Positions 37,456-45,485 are shown, counted from the first letter of the stretch. The stretch is DNA of 64,000 bases from CAYPGJ01 sp050174775 (GCA_050174775.1 JBFXJP010000006.1:62001-126000), one strand, 5' to 3'. Program-made: numbers and translations. The notes: generated from the sequence alone by a model not told the origin.

Positions 37456-38811
37456 TTAGCAGCCCAGTGCGTAGTTGGAGAGGGTGAGGTTAAGGTCGGC
37501 GAAGTTCACGGTTTGATCGGCGTTGACGTCGCCCGGGAGGGCAACGCCGGACTGGCCGAAGTTGGAGAGGATGAAGTTGATGTCGGTGAAATTGACGAGG
37601 TTGTCGCCGTTGGCGTCTCCCGGGCAGGGGTGCGGGCCTGGGGCGATGAGGGCTGGGTTGTGCACGCCGGTGCTGCCGCCCGGGAGGAAGGGGTAGAGGG
37701 TTGCGGTGGTGGAGTAGACGGGGGGCGCGCTAGTCTGGAAGGCGTAGGTGTAGAGGGTTCCCCAGCGGACGGCGTTGGCGTTGGGGTTGGCGTTGAAGGT
37801 TTCGGTGGACCATGCGACGGCCGCGGGGGTGATCTGCACGGGCCAGGGGGTGTTGGAGTAGGGGTCGCCGGAGTGGTATTGGGGGGCGTTGAAGTATGCG
37901 TTGGTGATGGGGGCGGAGACGGGCTTGGGGATGATGACGCTGGCGATGGCGCGGTTGGAACTGTGGTTGAGGATTGCGTAGGTGTATTGCCAGAGGCCCG
38001 GTGAGACTTCGTGCGCGCGGGAGCCGATGAGAATGAGTCCGTCGTCCTGGCTGCTGTTGATGGCGGTGATGCGGATGAAGGGATCGGGGGCGCCCGCGCC
38101 GTTGGCGTTGGCTTTCCACGCGTCGAGGATGGTGGATGCGCGTTCGGTGGCGCCGGAGAAGGTCATGGCGAAGGTGGTGGGGTTGATGAGGACACGGCGG
38201 TAGGAGGCGTTGTTTTCGTCGTTGCCGGCCGCGGCGTCGCCGGTGTGGAGGGTGAGGAGGTCTGCGAAGTATTGGGCGTTGGGTGTGGCGAGGTCGGTCT
38301 CGGCTGCCTGGAGTCGCTTGAAGATGGCGTTGCCGGTGGCGGGCTGAGTGGGGGAGGGGATCGTTGGCGTGCCGGTGGCGGCGTTGATTTCGGCGCGGGA
38401 GGAGTTGTTGGATTGTGAGCCGACGATGGAGGCGGAGGAGACGGTGGAGCAGCCGACGCCGAGGAGCGAGCCGGCGGCGGCGGAGCATGTGCCGCAGTGA
38501 GCCTGCTGGAGCGGGAAGAATTCGTGGTGGACCCATGACATGCCGATCTGTTCGATGGCGCCGTTGGAAAGTCGGTAGAGGTTGTGGACGGTGATGGGGT
38601 GGTTGGGGTTGTTGTTGATCCACTGCGCTTGTGCGGAGCCGATGTTGCAGAAGGTGATGCCGAAGGAGTAGGCGTGCTTGCCGTTAACGGCGCCGGAGGA
38701 GGTCCAGTGTGAGATCCCGCCGGGCAGGTCGGCGATGATGAGGTCTGGGCCTGGTCCTGCGGCGAGTGCGGGTGCGGTGAGGAACGCTGCTGCGATGAGG
38801 GCTCTGCGCAT
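37456..38811 (-). CDS. Secreted protein with GC-type dockerin
   Basis: 451 residues. Signal peptide about 1-18 (MRRALIAAAFLTAPALA). The long middle part (about 20-385) is rich in Asn, Thr and aromatic residues and has several Cys near GTCSAAAGSLLGVGCS; I recognise no enzyme motif. Two dockerin repeats end the protein: CPGDANGDNLVNFTDIN and GDVNADQTVNFADLN, finishing NYALGC. The terminal Gly-Cys is shared with two other dockerin proteins here (26173, 47863), suggesting one sorting route. GGAGG lies 8 nt before ATG 38811. The product is expected outside the cytoplasm; ligand unknown. Confidence 0.75.
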   Translation of the reverse strand: MRRALIAAAFLTAPALAAGPGPDLIIADLPGGISHWTSSGAVNGKHAYSFGITFCNIGSAQAQWINNNPNHPITVHNLYRLSNGAIEQIGMSWVHHEFFPLQQAHCGTCSAAAGSLLGVGCSTVSSASIVGSQSNNSSRAEINAATGTPTIPSPTQPATGNAIFKRLQAAETDLATPNAQYFADLLTLHTGDAAAGNDENNASYRRVLINPTTFAMTFSGATERASTILDAWKANANGAGAPDPFIRITAINSSQDDGLILIGSRAHEVSPGLWQYTYAILNHSSNRAIASVIIPKPVSAPITNAYFNAPQYHSGDPYSNTPWPVQITPAAVAWSTETFNANPNANAVRWGTLYTYAFQTSAPPVYSTTATLYPFLPGGSTGVHNPALIAPGPHPCPGDANGDNLVNFTDINFILSNFGQSGVALPGDVNADQTVNFADLNLTLSNYALGC

Positions 38812-38927
38812 GTCGATACCTCCGAGGTGGAGACGGGCGTCCGGACGGTGGGCACCCGCCGAATGCAGGGTATCGCGCGGGTGTGGGGCGACCAACCCTT
38901 GAGGAATGAAGAAATGAGGGCGAGGGG

Positions 38928-38948
38928 TCAGCCTCGTGCGGGGGTGAG
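38928..38948. repeat. Left copy of 21-bp direct repeat flanking the HD/YwgA islet
   Basis: Starts TCAGCCTCG and ends GGGGTGAG. Identical in all 21 positions to 40927-40947. The bases on each outer side differ (g/c here, a/g there). This copy is non-coding. Confidence 0.9.
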
Positions 38949-38976
38949 CCACGTCCGTTTGGCCTCCCAAAGCCCG

Positions 38977-39005
38977 TTGCTCGCTTGTTCAGGTCTTACT
39001 AGGTT
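38977..39005 (+). promoter_or_regulatory. Promoter of the HD/YwgA operon, probable leaderless start
   Basis: -35 TTGCTC (38977-38982), 17-bp spacer, -10 TAGGTT (39000-39005), then 6 nt and ATG 39012. The best-formed promoter in the window. It lies inside the repeat-bounded unit, so the islet carries its own promoter. Confidence 0.65.
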
Positions 39006-39011
39006 GTGCGT

Positions 39012-40388
39012 ATGCCGGGAAGGTCCATCAAAGCAAGTGGCAAGGTGTTCCGTGATCCGGTGCACCGGCTGATCCGCATCGATCCGGATGATGCGTTCAT
39101 TCTCGAATTGATCGATACGCCGGAGTTTCAGCGACTGCGACGGATACGGCAGTTGGGCGTCAGTTCGATGACGTACCACGGGGCCGAACACAGCAGGTTT
39201 GCGCACAGTCTTGGGGTGTTTCAGTTTTGCCAGAGAATCCTTGAAGCACTCGAGCGACGATACCGCAGGGATGCCACGCTCTCCGACTACTTCAAATCGA
39301 GAGGAAAGTTAGTGAGAGCTGCGGCTCTACTTCATGACATTGGTCATGGACCATACTCACACATGATTGAGAGGGCGTTTGACGATGGCTTGCACCACGA
39401 ATTGCGGACATGCCGGCTGATTGCGGATTCGAAGGGCGGCATAGCTCCCATTCTAAACGAAGCAGGCATCGCGCCCGAAGAAGTAGTCGGCATTATCGAT
39501 AAGACTTCGCAGCACAGGCTGCTTGTTGATATCGTCTCAAGCCAGCTTGACGCGGATCGGATGGATTATCTGTTGCGAGATAGTCTGCAGACAGGAGTCG
39601 AGTACGGAAAATATGACGCGGAATGGCTCTTGAACGCCATGTGTGTCGGTCGCGATCCGTCTCGCACGGGCGCGCCGCGTCCGGAGGATCTCAGGCTGTG
39701 CCTTGACCATCGACGCGGCAACGATGTCGCAGAGCAGTTCATTCTGGCGCGTGTGCATATGCACAATCAGGTTTATATGCATCGCGTGACTCGTGGATAC
39801 GAGGTGCTCCTTCTCAATACGTTTCGGCACGCACGAGATCTGCTGCAGCGCATGGAGCTCACCGGAACTCCTCCGGTCGTTGCATCATTCTTTGCAAACG
39901 CGAAAGACGTCAATCGCGACGTCTGGCTGTCTCTCGACGAGAGCGCGATGCATATGGCCCTTCATGCATGGACTGGTGAGTCGTCGCCGGAAACACTACG
40001 AGAGTTGAGCCGTGCGTTCTTGAATCGACATCGAGTGTTTGCCTCATGGGATGTCGTGAATCCAAAGCCCCGTGCGCTGCTCGACGCTGAGGGGAGCTTC
40101 TCGAAGGCGGGGTTGTCAAAGGGTCTGGACTGGGAATTCGACGACGGCTCGGTGCTGCCCTACAGGGGGCTGCTTACGCCGAAGCCCGGGGGCGGTCTTG
40201 AAGAGCGGCTGGCGCATTCGATTCTCCTGTCTGAGGGGGAGTCGAACTCAGTCGCTCAGCCGATCGAACAGAACTCACCCCTATTCCGTATGCTTGGAGA
40301 GAAGGCTACGCCGATAACACGGCTGTACGTGCTGCGGGCGAAGGTTTCGGCAGCAGAGTCGGTGTTGCAGACATTGGGAATTAGTTGA
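39012..40388 (+). CDS. HD-domain phosphohydrolase, SAMHD1/YwfO-like
   Basis: 458 residues. The N-terminus KVFRDPVHRLIRID is typical of the dGTPase/SAMHD1-related HD group. HD metal ligands: H65 in HSRFAHSLGV, H108-D109 in LLHDIGHGPYSHMIE, and the Asp of SQLDADRMDYLLRDS (about 180-185), so the site is complete. Relatives hydrolyse dNTPs or other nucleotides; some limit viral replication by depleting dNTPs. It is followed 24 bp later by a YwgA-like gene, the same order as ywfO-ywgA in Bacillus. GC is lower than in the surrounding genes. Biochemical substrate not deducible from sequence. Confidence 0.9.
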   Translation: MPGRSIKASGKVFRDPVHRLIRIDPDDAFILELIDTPEFQRLRRIRQLGVSSMTYHGAEHSRFAHSLGVFQFCQRILEALERRYRRDATLSDYFKSRGKLVRAAALLHDIGHGPYSHMIERAFDDGLHHELRTCRLIADSKGGIAPILNEAGIAPEEVVGIIDKTSQHRLLVDIVSSQLDADRMDYLLRDSLQTGVEYGKYDAEWLLNAMCVGRDPSRTGAPRPEDLRLCLDHRRGNDVAEQFILARVHMHNQVYMHRVTRGYEVLLLNTFRHARDLLQRMELTGTPPVVASFFANAKDVNRDVWLSLDESAMHMALHAWTGESSPETLRELSRAFLNRHRVFASWDVVNPKPRALLDAEGSFSKAGLSKGLDWEFDDGSVLPYRGLLTPKPGGGLEERLAHSILLSEGESNSVAQPIEQNSPLFRMLGEKATPITRLYVLRAKVSAAESVLQTLGIS

Positions 40389-40411
40389 GCAAGTGGCCGT
40401 AGGAGCGACTC

Positions 40412-40918
40412 GTGCAGAATCTGCTCAACATTTTGAGGTTGGTGGAGTTTTGCGAGCCAATCGACGGCCGCAAGAAGTTCCAGAAGCTGGTTCACATTCT
40501 TCAGGAGTGTGGCTATCCGTTTCGCGAACAGTTTTCATTTCACCTGTTCGGCCCGTATTCCAGCGACCTAAAGCGAGAGATCGACACGCTTGAAGGCGAA
40601 CTTCTCGCGGAAACCGCGGAAGAATCGAACGAGATTACGCGGTACGTTTATCACCTAACAGAGGCGGCCAAGACCCTGCTCGCGCAACGTGCGGACGCAC
40701 AATCGGCTGCGTGGAAGGACCTTGCCCAGTCTTTGAATGCCCGGAGTGCTCTGGATTTGGAGGCCATCAGCACCCTGCTCTTCCTCAAAAAGAGGGGGTA
40801 CGAAGGGCAGCGGTTGCAGACACGATTCGGGGAACTCAAGCCAAACTTGGCCACGCAGTTTGAGCGAGCGAATCGCGATGCTGAGTCGCTCGTCGCAAAT
40901 AAGCGACTGGCTTCGTAG
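40412..40918 (+). CDS. YwgA-like protein, partner of the HD phosphohydrolase
   Basis: 168 residues. The N-terminus resembles Bacillus YwgA: GRKKFQKLVHILQ (19-31), then YPFREQFSFHLFGPYSSDL, followed by a helical half (EISTLLFLKKRGY, LQTRFGELKPNL). The GRKKxQKLV...FxxxxYGP pattern is also distantly like the Panacea/DUF4065 domain, found in antitoxin-like and phage-related proteins; that link is my inference. Start is GTG 40412 with AGGAG 6 nt upstream. It is co-transcribed with the HD gene. Function unknown; the conserved pairing suggests that it controls or assists the HD enzyme. Confidence 0.75.
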   Translation: MQNLLNILRLVEFCEPIDGRKKFQKLVHILQECGYPFREQFSFHLFGPYSSDLKREIDTLEGELLAETAEESNEITRYVYHLTEAAKTLLAQRADAQSAAWKDLAQSLNARSALDLEAISTLLFLKKRGYEGQRLQTRFGELKPNLATQFERANRDAESLVANKRLAS

Positions 40919-40926
40919 CGCTGAAA

Positions 40927-40947
40927 TCAGCCTCGTGCGGGGGTGAG
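40927..40947. repeat. Right copy of 21-bp direct repeat; 3' end of the E2 gene
   Basis: Identical to 38928-38948. On the minus strand it encodes the last residues LTPARG and the stop of the E2 protein, so this is the native copy or a faithful reconstruction of it. Confidence 0.9.
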
Positions 40948-42339
40948 GAGGCTTTCGGGGGCCTGGAGGAGGTCGATCATGTGTTGGAGGCAGCGTGCTG
41001 CTTCGGCGCCGTCGACGACGCGGTGGTCGGCTGCGAGTGAGAGGGGCATGAGTTTGGCGATGCGGATGGCGCCGTCGGAGACGGAGACTCCGTCGCGGAC
41101 GCGGCCGACGCCGAGGATGGCGACCTCGGGGTAGTTGATGACGGGGGTGGCGAAGCGTCCGGCGTATGAGCCGACGTTGGAGACGGTGAAGGTGGAGCCC
41201 ATGAGGAGATCGCGCGGGATGGAGCGGTCTCGCGTCATGCGCGCGAGGTTGTCGATCTCGCGTGCGAGTTGGAGGACGCCGAGGGTGTCGGCGTCGAAGA
41301 TGACGGGGACGGTGAGGCCGTGCTCGGTGTCAGCGGCCATGCCGATGTGGATGGAGCGGTTGCGGATGATCTCGCCGGCTTCATCGTCGACGGTGGCGTT
41401 GAGTGAGGGGAAGGCTTTGAGCGCGCGGCAGACGGCGGACATGACGAAGGGGAGGAAGGAGAGTTTTTCGCCGGAGGAGGCGGCGGTGCGCTTGCGGAGC
41501 GCGTCGAGCTTGGAGACGTCGGCCTCGTCCATGACGTTGAAGTGGACTGCGGTGTCGATGGACTGGCGGAGACGGTTGGCGATGGTTCGGCGGACGCCTC
41601 GGAAGGGGATGCGGGTGATTTCGTTGGGGGCGGAGACGCGCGCGGGTGCGCGGGAGGGGACGGAGGTTGCGAGCGAGGAGGGGCCGTTGGAGGCGTGGGC
41701 GGGCTCGTCGTCGACGATGTCGATGACCTGACGGGTGGAACGAGCCGCGGGAGCCGGGGTTTCGGTGCGCTGCGTTGTGCGCGCGGGGGCGGGGCCGGAT
41801 TCCGCTGCGGAGCGGACGTCCTTTTCGGTGACGCGGCCTGCGATGCCGGAGCCCTGGATGGAGTCGATGTCAACGTTGAGGTCGCGGGCGAGACGGCGGA
41901 CTGCGGGGGTGGCGAGGGCCTTGCCGGGCGCGCCGGAGACGCCTGCGAGGGAGTCGGACATCTGGCCGACGACGGTGCCTGCGTCTTCGCGTTCTGCGGA
42001 GGAGGCGGCTTTGGCTGCCGGTGCGGGCTTGGCGGGGGCGGCTTTGGCGGGGGCTGCGGCGGGCTTGGGGGAGGAGGAGGGGGCGCCTTCGTAGGTCCAG
42101 GCGATTTCGCCGACCTTCATGATGTCGCCGGGGTTGCCTTTGAGTTCCTTGATGACGCCGGCGCGCGGGGAGGGGACCTCGACGAGGGCCTTGTCGGTTT
42201 CCATCTCGGCGACGGTCTGGTGCTCCTCGACGGTGTCGCCGGGCTTGACCTTCCAGGAGATGAGTTCGGCCTCGTGCACGCCTTCGCCGAGGTCCGGGAG
42301 GATGAAGATGTTCGGGTCTGAGGACTTGTGGTGAGCCAT
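40927..42339 (-). CDS. 2-oxoacid dehydrogenase E2 (dihydrolipoamide acyltransferase, PDH/BCKDH type)
   Basis: 470 residues. One lipoyl domain (1-85) with METDKALVEVPSPRAG, lipoylated K50; Ala/Pro linker; peripheral-subunit-binding domain (about 140-180: ATPAVRRLARDLNVDIDSI, GRVTEKDVRSA); second linker; catalytic domain (about 240-470) with FRGVRRTIANRLRQS, VHFNVMDEADVSKLDALRK and ADHRVVDGAEAARCL, where H439 and D443 are catalytic. DKALVEVPSP lipoyl sequence and VRRTIANRL fit pyruvate or branched-chain E2 better than SucB. E1 alpha and beta genes in the same orientation lie 9 kb away (51003-53416), with unrelated genes between, so the set is split. Its 3' end is the site of the HD/YwgA islet. 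Confidence 0.92.
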   Translation of the reverse strand: MAHHKSSDPNIFILPDLGEGVHEAELISWKVKPGDTVEEHQTVAEMETDKALVEVPSPRAGVIKELKGNPGDIMKVGEIAWTYEGAPSSSPKPAAAPAKAAPAKPAPAAKAASSAEREDAGTVVGQMSDSLAGVSGAPGKALATPAVRRLARDLNVDIDSIQGSGIAGRVTEKDVRSAAESGPAPARTTQRTETPAPAARSTRQVIDIVDDEPAHASNGPSSLATSVPSRAPARVSAPNEITRIPFRGVRRTIANRLRQSIDTAVHFNVMDEADVSKLDALRKRTAASSGEKLSFLPFVMSAVCRALKAFPSLNATVDDEAGEIIRNRSIHIGMAADTEHGLTVPVIFDADTLGVLQLAREIDNLARMTRDRSIPRDLLMGSTFTVSNVGSYAGRFATPVINYPEVAILGVGRVRDGVSVSDGAIRIAKLMPLSLAADHRVVDGAEAARCLQHMIDLLQAPESLLTPARG

Positions 42340-42499
42340 GGTGAAGGGCCTCGGGCGTCTCGCGGGATGGGGAAATGCGTGTGTGAGGGGGTAGGAACGG
42401 CGTCGGCGCGGGAGGGGCGGGGATTCTAGCAGAGGGGTGGAGTTGGCCGTGGGGGAGTGGGTTTTGGGTAGGGGGAGCGGGGTGGCGGGGCGGAAGAAG

Positions 42500-42546
42500 A
42501 CAACGCTCCGCTCGGGTGTGACGAGTGGAGCGTTGTGCGAGGAACG
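42500..42546 (-). terminator. Terminator of the CTERM gene 42569-43474 (minus strand)
   Basis: Perfect 10-bp stem: ACAACGCTCC (42500-42509) and GGAGCGTTGT (42537-42546). On the minus strand it is followed by a T/C-rich run (cttcttccg). The T-tract is weak, but the stem is long and well placed. Confidence 0.65.
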
Positions 42547-42568
42547 TGGGGATGTGGGAGGGGGGGAG

Positions 42569-43474
42569 TTAGGCGCGGCGACGGCGGGTGGAGGCCAGGC
42601 CGGCGAGTGCGAGGAGGGAGGCTGCGGAGGGGGTGGGGATGTTGACGAAGTCGAGATAGCGGCCGCCGCCGGAGTAGACGAGGGAGGAGCCGCCGGTGAG
42701 GGGGTTGAAGATGGTTGCGCCGGCGCTGCTGGTCCACATGATGTTGCCGTTGCCGAGCTGATAGACGCCGCGTGCGCCGGAGGCGGCGAATGAGCTGATG
42801 ACGCCGCCGGTGTTGGCGTCGAGGATGACGACGTTATTGGAGGAGAAGCCGGCGACGAGGATGTCGCCGTTGGCGGCGTAGTTCATCTGCTCGGCGAAGT
42901 TGAGCGTGCCGGAGTTGTGGAATGTGCCGAGGGAGGCGCCGGCGAGGGAGAATCGGTGGATGTCGTCGTTGGCGGAGGAGGAGGAGACGAGGAGCCCGCC
43001 CTGGTGGGCGAGGATGCCGAAGGGGCTGGGGGAGAGGCCTGTGGTGATGAAGTTTCCGGTGGGGTTAGCGAGGGTATCGAAGGTGACGACGGAGCTGGCG
43101 CCCGGTGATCCGTTGGCGGCGCCGCCGTTGGTGACGTAGACGGTGTTGTTGATGAGGCCCATGCCGCGGATGTTGTCGAGTCCGCCGGTGGGGCCGCCGC
43201 CGATGACGCCGACCTGGTTGCCGGTGAGGTCGAAGCGGACGACGCGGTCGCCGATCTGCTCGGAGACCCAGATCTCGCCGCCGACCTGCATGGCGTGGAT
43301 GGGGGTGCCGCCCTGGAGGGCGAAGTAATTGCTGTTGACGACGGAGCCGTCGAAGGGGTTGAAGAGGACCATACGGTTGTTGGTGGAGTCGGGCATCATG
43401 AGGAACTGCCCGCTCGCAGCGCCGGAGGCGGCCAGCGCGGAGACGACGATCGCCGACAGGAACGCACGCGACAT
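42569..43474 (-). CDS. Secreted beta-propeller-like protein with PEP-CTERM-like anchor (PTP variant)
   Basis: 301 residues. Signal peptide about 1-22 (MSRAFLSAIVVSALAASGAASG). The body has repeating blades such as DSTNNRMVLFNPFDGSVV, IGDRVVRFDLTGNQVGVI, ANDDIHRFSLAGASLGTF and SSNNVVILDANTGGVISSF, each about 45-50 residues. These are typical NHL/SMP-30-like propeller repeats. The C-terminus VNIPTPSAASLLALAGLAS then TRRRRA is the sorting tail, with Thr in place of Glu. GGAGGAAG lies 7 nt before the ATG. It probably sits on the surface as a scaffold; no catalytic residues recognised. Confidence 0.8.
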   Translation of the reverse strand: MSRAFLSAIVVSALAASGAASGQFLMMPDSTNNRMVLFNPFDGSVVNSNYFALQGGTPIHAMQVGGEIWVSEQIGDRVVRFDLTGNQVGVIGGGPTGGLDNIRGMGLINNTVYVTNGGAANGSPGASSVVTFDTLANPTGNFITTGLSPSPFGILAHQGGLLVSSSSANDDIHRFSLAGASLGTFHNSGTLNFAEQMNYAANGDILVAGFSSNNVVILDANTGGVISSFAASGARGVYQLGNGNIMWTSSAGATIFNPLTGGSSLVYSGGGRYLDFVNIPTPSAASLLALAGLASTRRRRA

Positions 43475-43614
43475 GTTTCTTCCTCCAAACGGACGGACCG
43501 ATTGCGGATCGGCCCGCGCGGCGCCTCGGGGGCGCCATGGTGTGCGGGCGGATCTTTGGGGGAAACCCTACCGCGTGGATAGGGGGAATACAAGAGAAAT
43601 CGGGCGTTTGGGCG

Positions 43615-44190
43615 TCAGTGTCGGGGGAGGGGTTGGGCGAGGTGGTGCTCGATGAGGGTGTGGGCGACGTCGCGTGCGATGTTGCCGGCGGGCTGGCCGT
43701 TGAAGTGGGTGGAGGCGACGGCGCCGGAGACGAGGAGGAGGAGTTGCTCGGCGAGGCGGGCGGGGTCGTCGGCGTCGGCTTTCTCGGCCAGGGTGCGGAG
43801 GTATTCGAAGAAGGATCGGCTGTGCGCGACGGCGGCGAGGTTGATGGGGTCGGTGGGTGAGGGGTAGGCCAGGGCTGCGTTGAAGAACATGCAGCCGTGG
43901 AAGTCGGGGCTGGCGAACCAGTCGTGGAGGTAGTCGAAGACGGCGTGGAGTTGTGCGCGGGGGTCGTCGGAGGCGTGCTCACGGACGTGGCGATCGAGCT
44001 GCTCGGCTTCGAGTCTGTCGCGGTGGTCGAGGACGGCGATGATGAGATCGTCCTTGCTCTCGAAGTGGTTGTAGAAGGTGGTCTTGGTGACGCCGACGGC
44101 GTCGAGGATGTTGTCGAGGCCGACGGTGTGGAAGCCGTGTGTGTAGAAGAGGTCTGCGGCGACGTCGATGAAGCGTTGGCGTGTGGACAT
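43615..44190 (-). CDS. TetR family transcriptional regulator
   Basis: 191 residues. N-terminal helix-turn-helix (about 20-45): FHTVGLDNILDAVGVTKTTFYNHFESKDDLI, a standard TetR DNA-binding domain. The C-terminal ligand domain contains SPDFHGCMFFNAAL, like regulators near small-molecule or thiol-modifying enzymes. ATG 44190 is chosen because the conserved domain starts there; the longer open frame is not supported. It is transcribed away from the broken methyltransferase gene at 44652, and the inverted repeat at 44273-44309 lies between them, so it probably controls this region. Ligand unknown. Confidence 0.9.
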   Translation of the reverse strand: MSTRQRFIDVAADLFYTHGFHTVGLDNILDAVGVTKTTFYNHFESKDDLIIAVLDHRDRLEAEQLDRHVREHASDDPRAQLHAVFDYLHDWFASPDFHGCMFFNAALAYPSPTDPINLAAVAHSRSFFEYLRTLAEKADADDPARLAEQLLLLVSGAVASTHFNGQPAGNIARDVAHTLIEHHLAQPLPRH

Positions 44191-44272
44191 GGGGTGACGG
44201 GGCTCCGGGGAGATTGATGACAACGAGAGAGACGGAGCGTGCGTCGTGGCGCGTCCTGTGCGGGGGTGCACT

Positions 44273-44309
44273 GGAAGTTCACCCCCCGGTGGACCGGGAG
44301 TCAACTTCC
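44273..44309. promoter_or_regulatory. Operator candidate for the TetR regulator
   Basis: GGAAGTT (44273-44279) and AACTTCC (44303-44309) form a perfect 7-bp inverted repeat with a 23-bp centre that itself holds CCGGTggACCGG. It lies in the divergent promoter region, 83 bp before tetR. The rest of 44191-44343 shows no gene. Confidence 0.5.
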
Positions 44310-44343
44310 ATTCCCACATTAGGGGCGTAGGTTTCGTCGAGCC

Positions 44344-44607
44344 GTGCGGGGACACGCATGGAAGGAGGTTTTTGTCTCAGGGTTTCTGCAGGAGGTGGAG
44401 GTGGTGGTGCTCGGGGACGTGGAGCGGGCGATCCGGGCGGCGCGGGCGGGGTTCGGTCGCGTCCGGCTGTACGAGGAGGGATGGGATCGGGTGGACCGGT
44501 CGCGGGAGCGCGTCCGTCGGGAGGGGCTGGAGGGGCGGGTGAGCACGCGGCATGCGGATGCGTGGCGGGTGATGCGCGGCGGGCGGCGTTCGTCCGGCGC
44601 GGCGTGA
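44344..44607 (+). CDS. Possible small protein (weak)
   Basis: 87 codons from GTG 44344 in the tetR-mddA interval. The product has mixed composition (KEVFVSGFLQEVEVVVLGDV, AAFGR-like Arg-rich second half) and is better balanced than overlapping frames. A TAGGTT hexamer (44328-44333) lies 10 nt before the GTG. There is no homology I recognise and no Shine-Dalgarno sequence. It may be spurious, as high GC makes chance open frames common. Confidence 0.3.
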   Translation: MRGHAWKEVFVSGFLQEVEVVVLGDVERAIRAARAGFGRVRLYEEGWDRVDRSRERVRREGLEGRVSTRHADAWRVMRGGRRSSGAA

Positions 44608-44651
44608 GATCGGAGTGTCAGAGATGTTGATGTGGATCGGGCACAGGAGTG

Positions 44652-45455
44652 ATGACGGCAATGACGATGTTGCAAGCGATGCGGGGCATGGGGATCGGCG
44701 CGCAGCCGGGGGCGCGGATCGAGGTTGCGGCGTGGAAGCGCTGGAGCGCGCTGCTGTACGGGGTGGCGTGCTACGGGGTGTTCTTCGGGACGTTCCTCTA
44801 CGGCGCGGGGTGGGTGGGGAACTTCCTGACGCCGACGCGGCTGGATGATGCGCGCGAGGGGCCGTTCCGGGTTGCGCTGCTGGTGAACGTGGGGTTGTTG
44901 ATGGTGTTCGCGCTGCAGCACAGCGTGATGGCGCGGCCCGGGTTCAAGAGATGGTGGACGCGGTTTGTGCCGAGTGTTTCGGAGCGGGCCACGTACACGC
45001 TGTTCTCGAGCGTGGCGTTGCTGCTGATGTTCGTGCTGTGGCGGCCGATGGGTGGGGTGGTGTGGGACATTCAGCACCCTGTCGGGCGCGCGGTGATGTA
45101 CGGCGTGTTTGCCGCGGGGTAGTTGACCGTGTTGTGCACGACGTTCCTGATCAATCACTTTGATCTGTTCGGGCTGAGGCAGGTGTGGTTGTACTTCCGC
45201 GGGCGTGAGTACACGTATCTGAAGTTCGTGACGCCGGGGCCGTACCGGTTTGTGCGTCATCCGTTGTATGTCGGTTGGCTGCTGGGGTTCTGGGGGACGC
45301 CGACGATGACGGCGGCGCACCTGCTGTTCGCAGCGGTGACGACGGCGTACATCCTCGTGGCGATCCGGCTGGAGGAGCGGGATCTGATGGATGCGCATCC
45401 GGAGTATGCGGCGTATCGGGAGCGGACGGGGATGTTGACGCCGCGTGTGGGATGA
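44652..45455 (+). pseudogene. mddA: Methanethiol S-methyltransferase (MddA-like, NnrU/isoprenylcysteine methyltransferase fold), interrupted by amber codon
   Basis: Two adjacent pieces in one frame make a full-length protein of about 267 codons. The first (44652-45119) holds FGTFLYGAGWVGNFL, MVFALQHSVMARPGFKRWW and WRPMGGVVWDIQ. The second (45123-45455) holds TFLINHFDLFGLRQVWLYF, GPYRFVRHPLYVGWLLGFWGTPTMT and LEERDL, the SAM-binding end. TAG at 45120-45122 replaces what is Trp (TGG) in the pattern GW-L-V-L-TFLINHFDL. One G-to-A change accounts for it; reading frame is otherwise intact, with no other damage. Recent inactivation, sequencing error or suppression are all possible. Intact MddA methylates methanethiol to dimethyl sulfide at the membrane. 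A divergent TetR gene lies upstream. Confidence 0.8.
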
Positions 45456-45485
45456 GGGGAGCGCGGGGCGCGTTCGTCGGGCGGG

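Larger units (their letters stand above)
38928..40947. mobile_element. Two-gene islet inserted at the 3' end of an E2 gene
   Basis: A 1999-bp unit, from one repeat copy to the next, carries only the HD phosphohydrolase and the YwgA-like gene with their promoter. The right repeat is exactly the last six codons plus stop of the dihydrolipoamide acyltransferase gene (40927-42339). Both genes have markedly lower GC than their neighbours. Together these suggest insertion that rebuilt the E2 3' end, as seen with integration at gene 3' ends. No integrase, transposase or terminal inverted repeat is present, so mobilisation would need factors in trans or recombination. Seen: the repeat and gene content. 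Inferred: mobility. Confidence 0.5.

Noticed and set aside
44358..44630. Second plus-strand frame overlapping the weak small gene at 44344
   Set aside because: Product is Gly/Arg low-complexity, which is expected from frame shadowing at high GC.
45120..45122. TAG in the methyltransferase as pyrrolysine or other programmed recoding
   Set aside because: Pyrrolysine would need pylTSBCD genes, none of which is here, and relatives have Trp at this position. A point mutation or read error is simpler.
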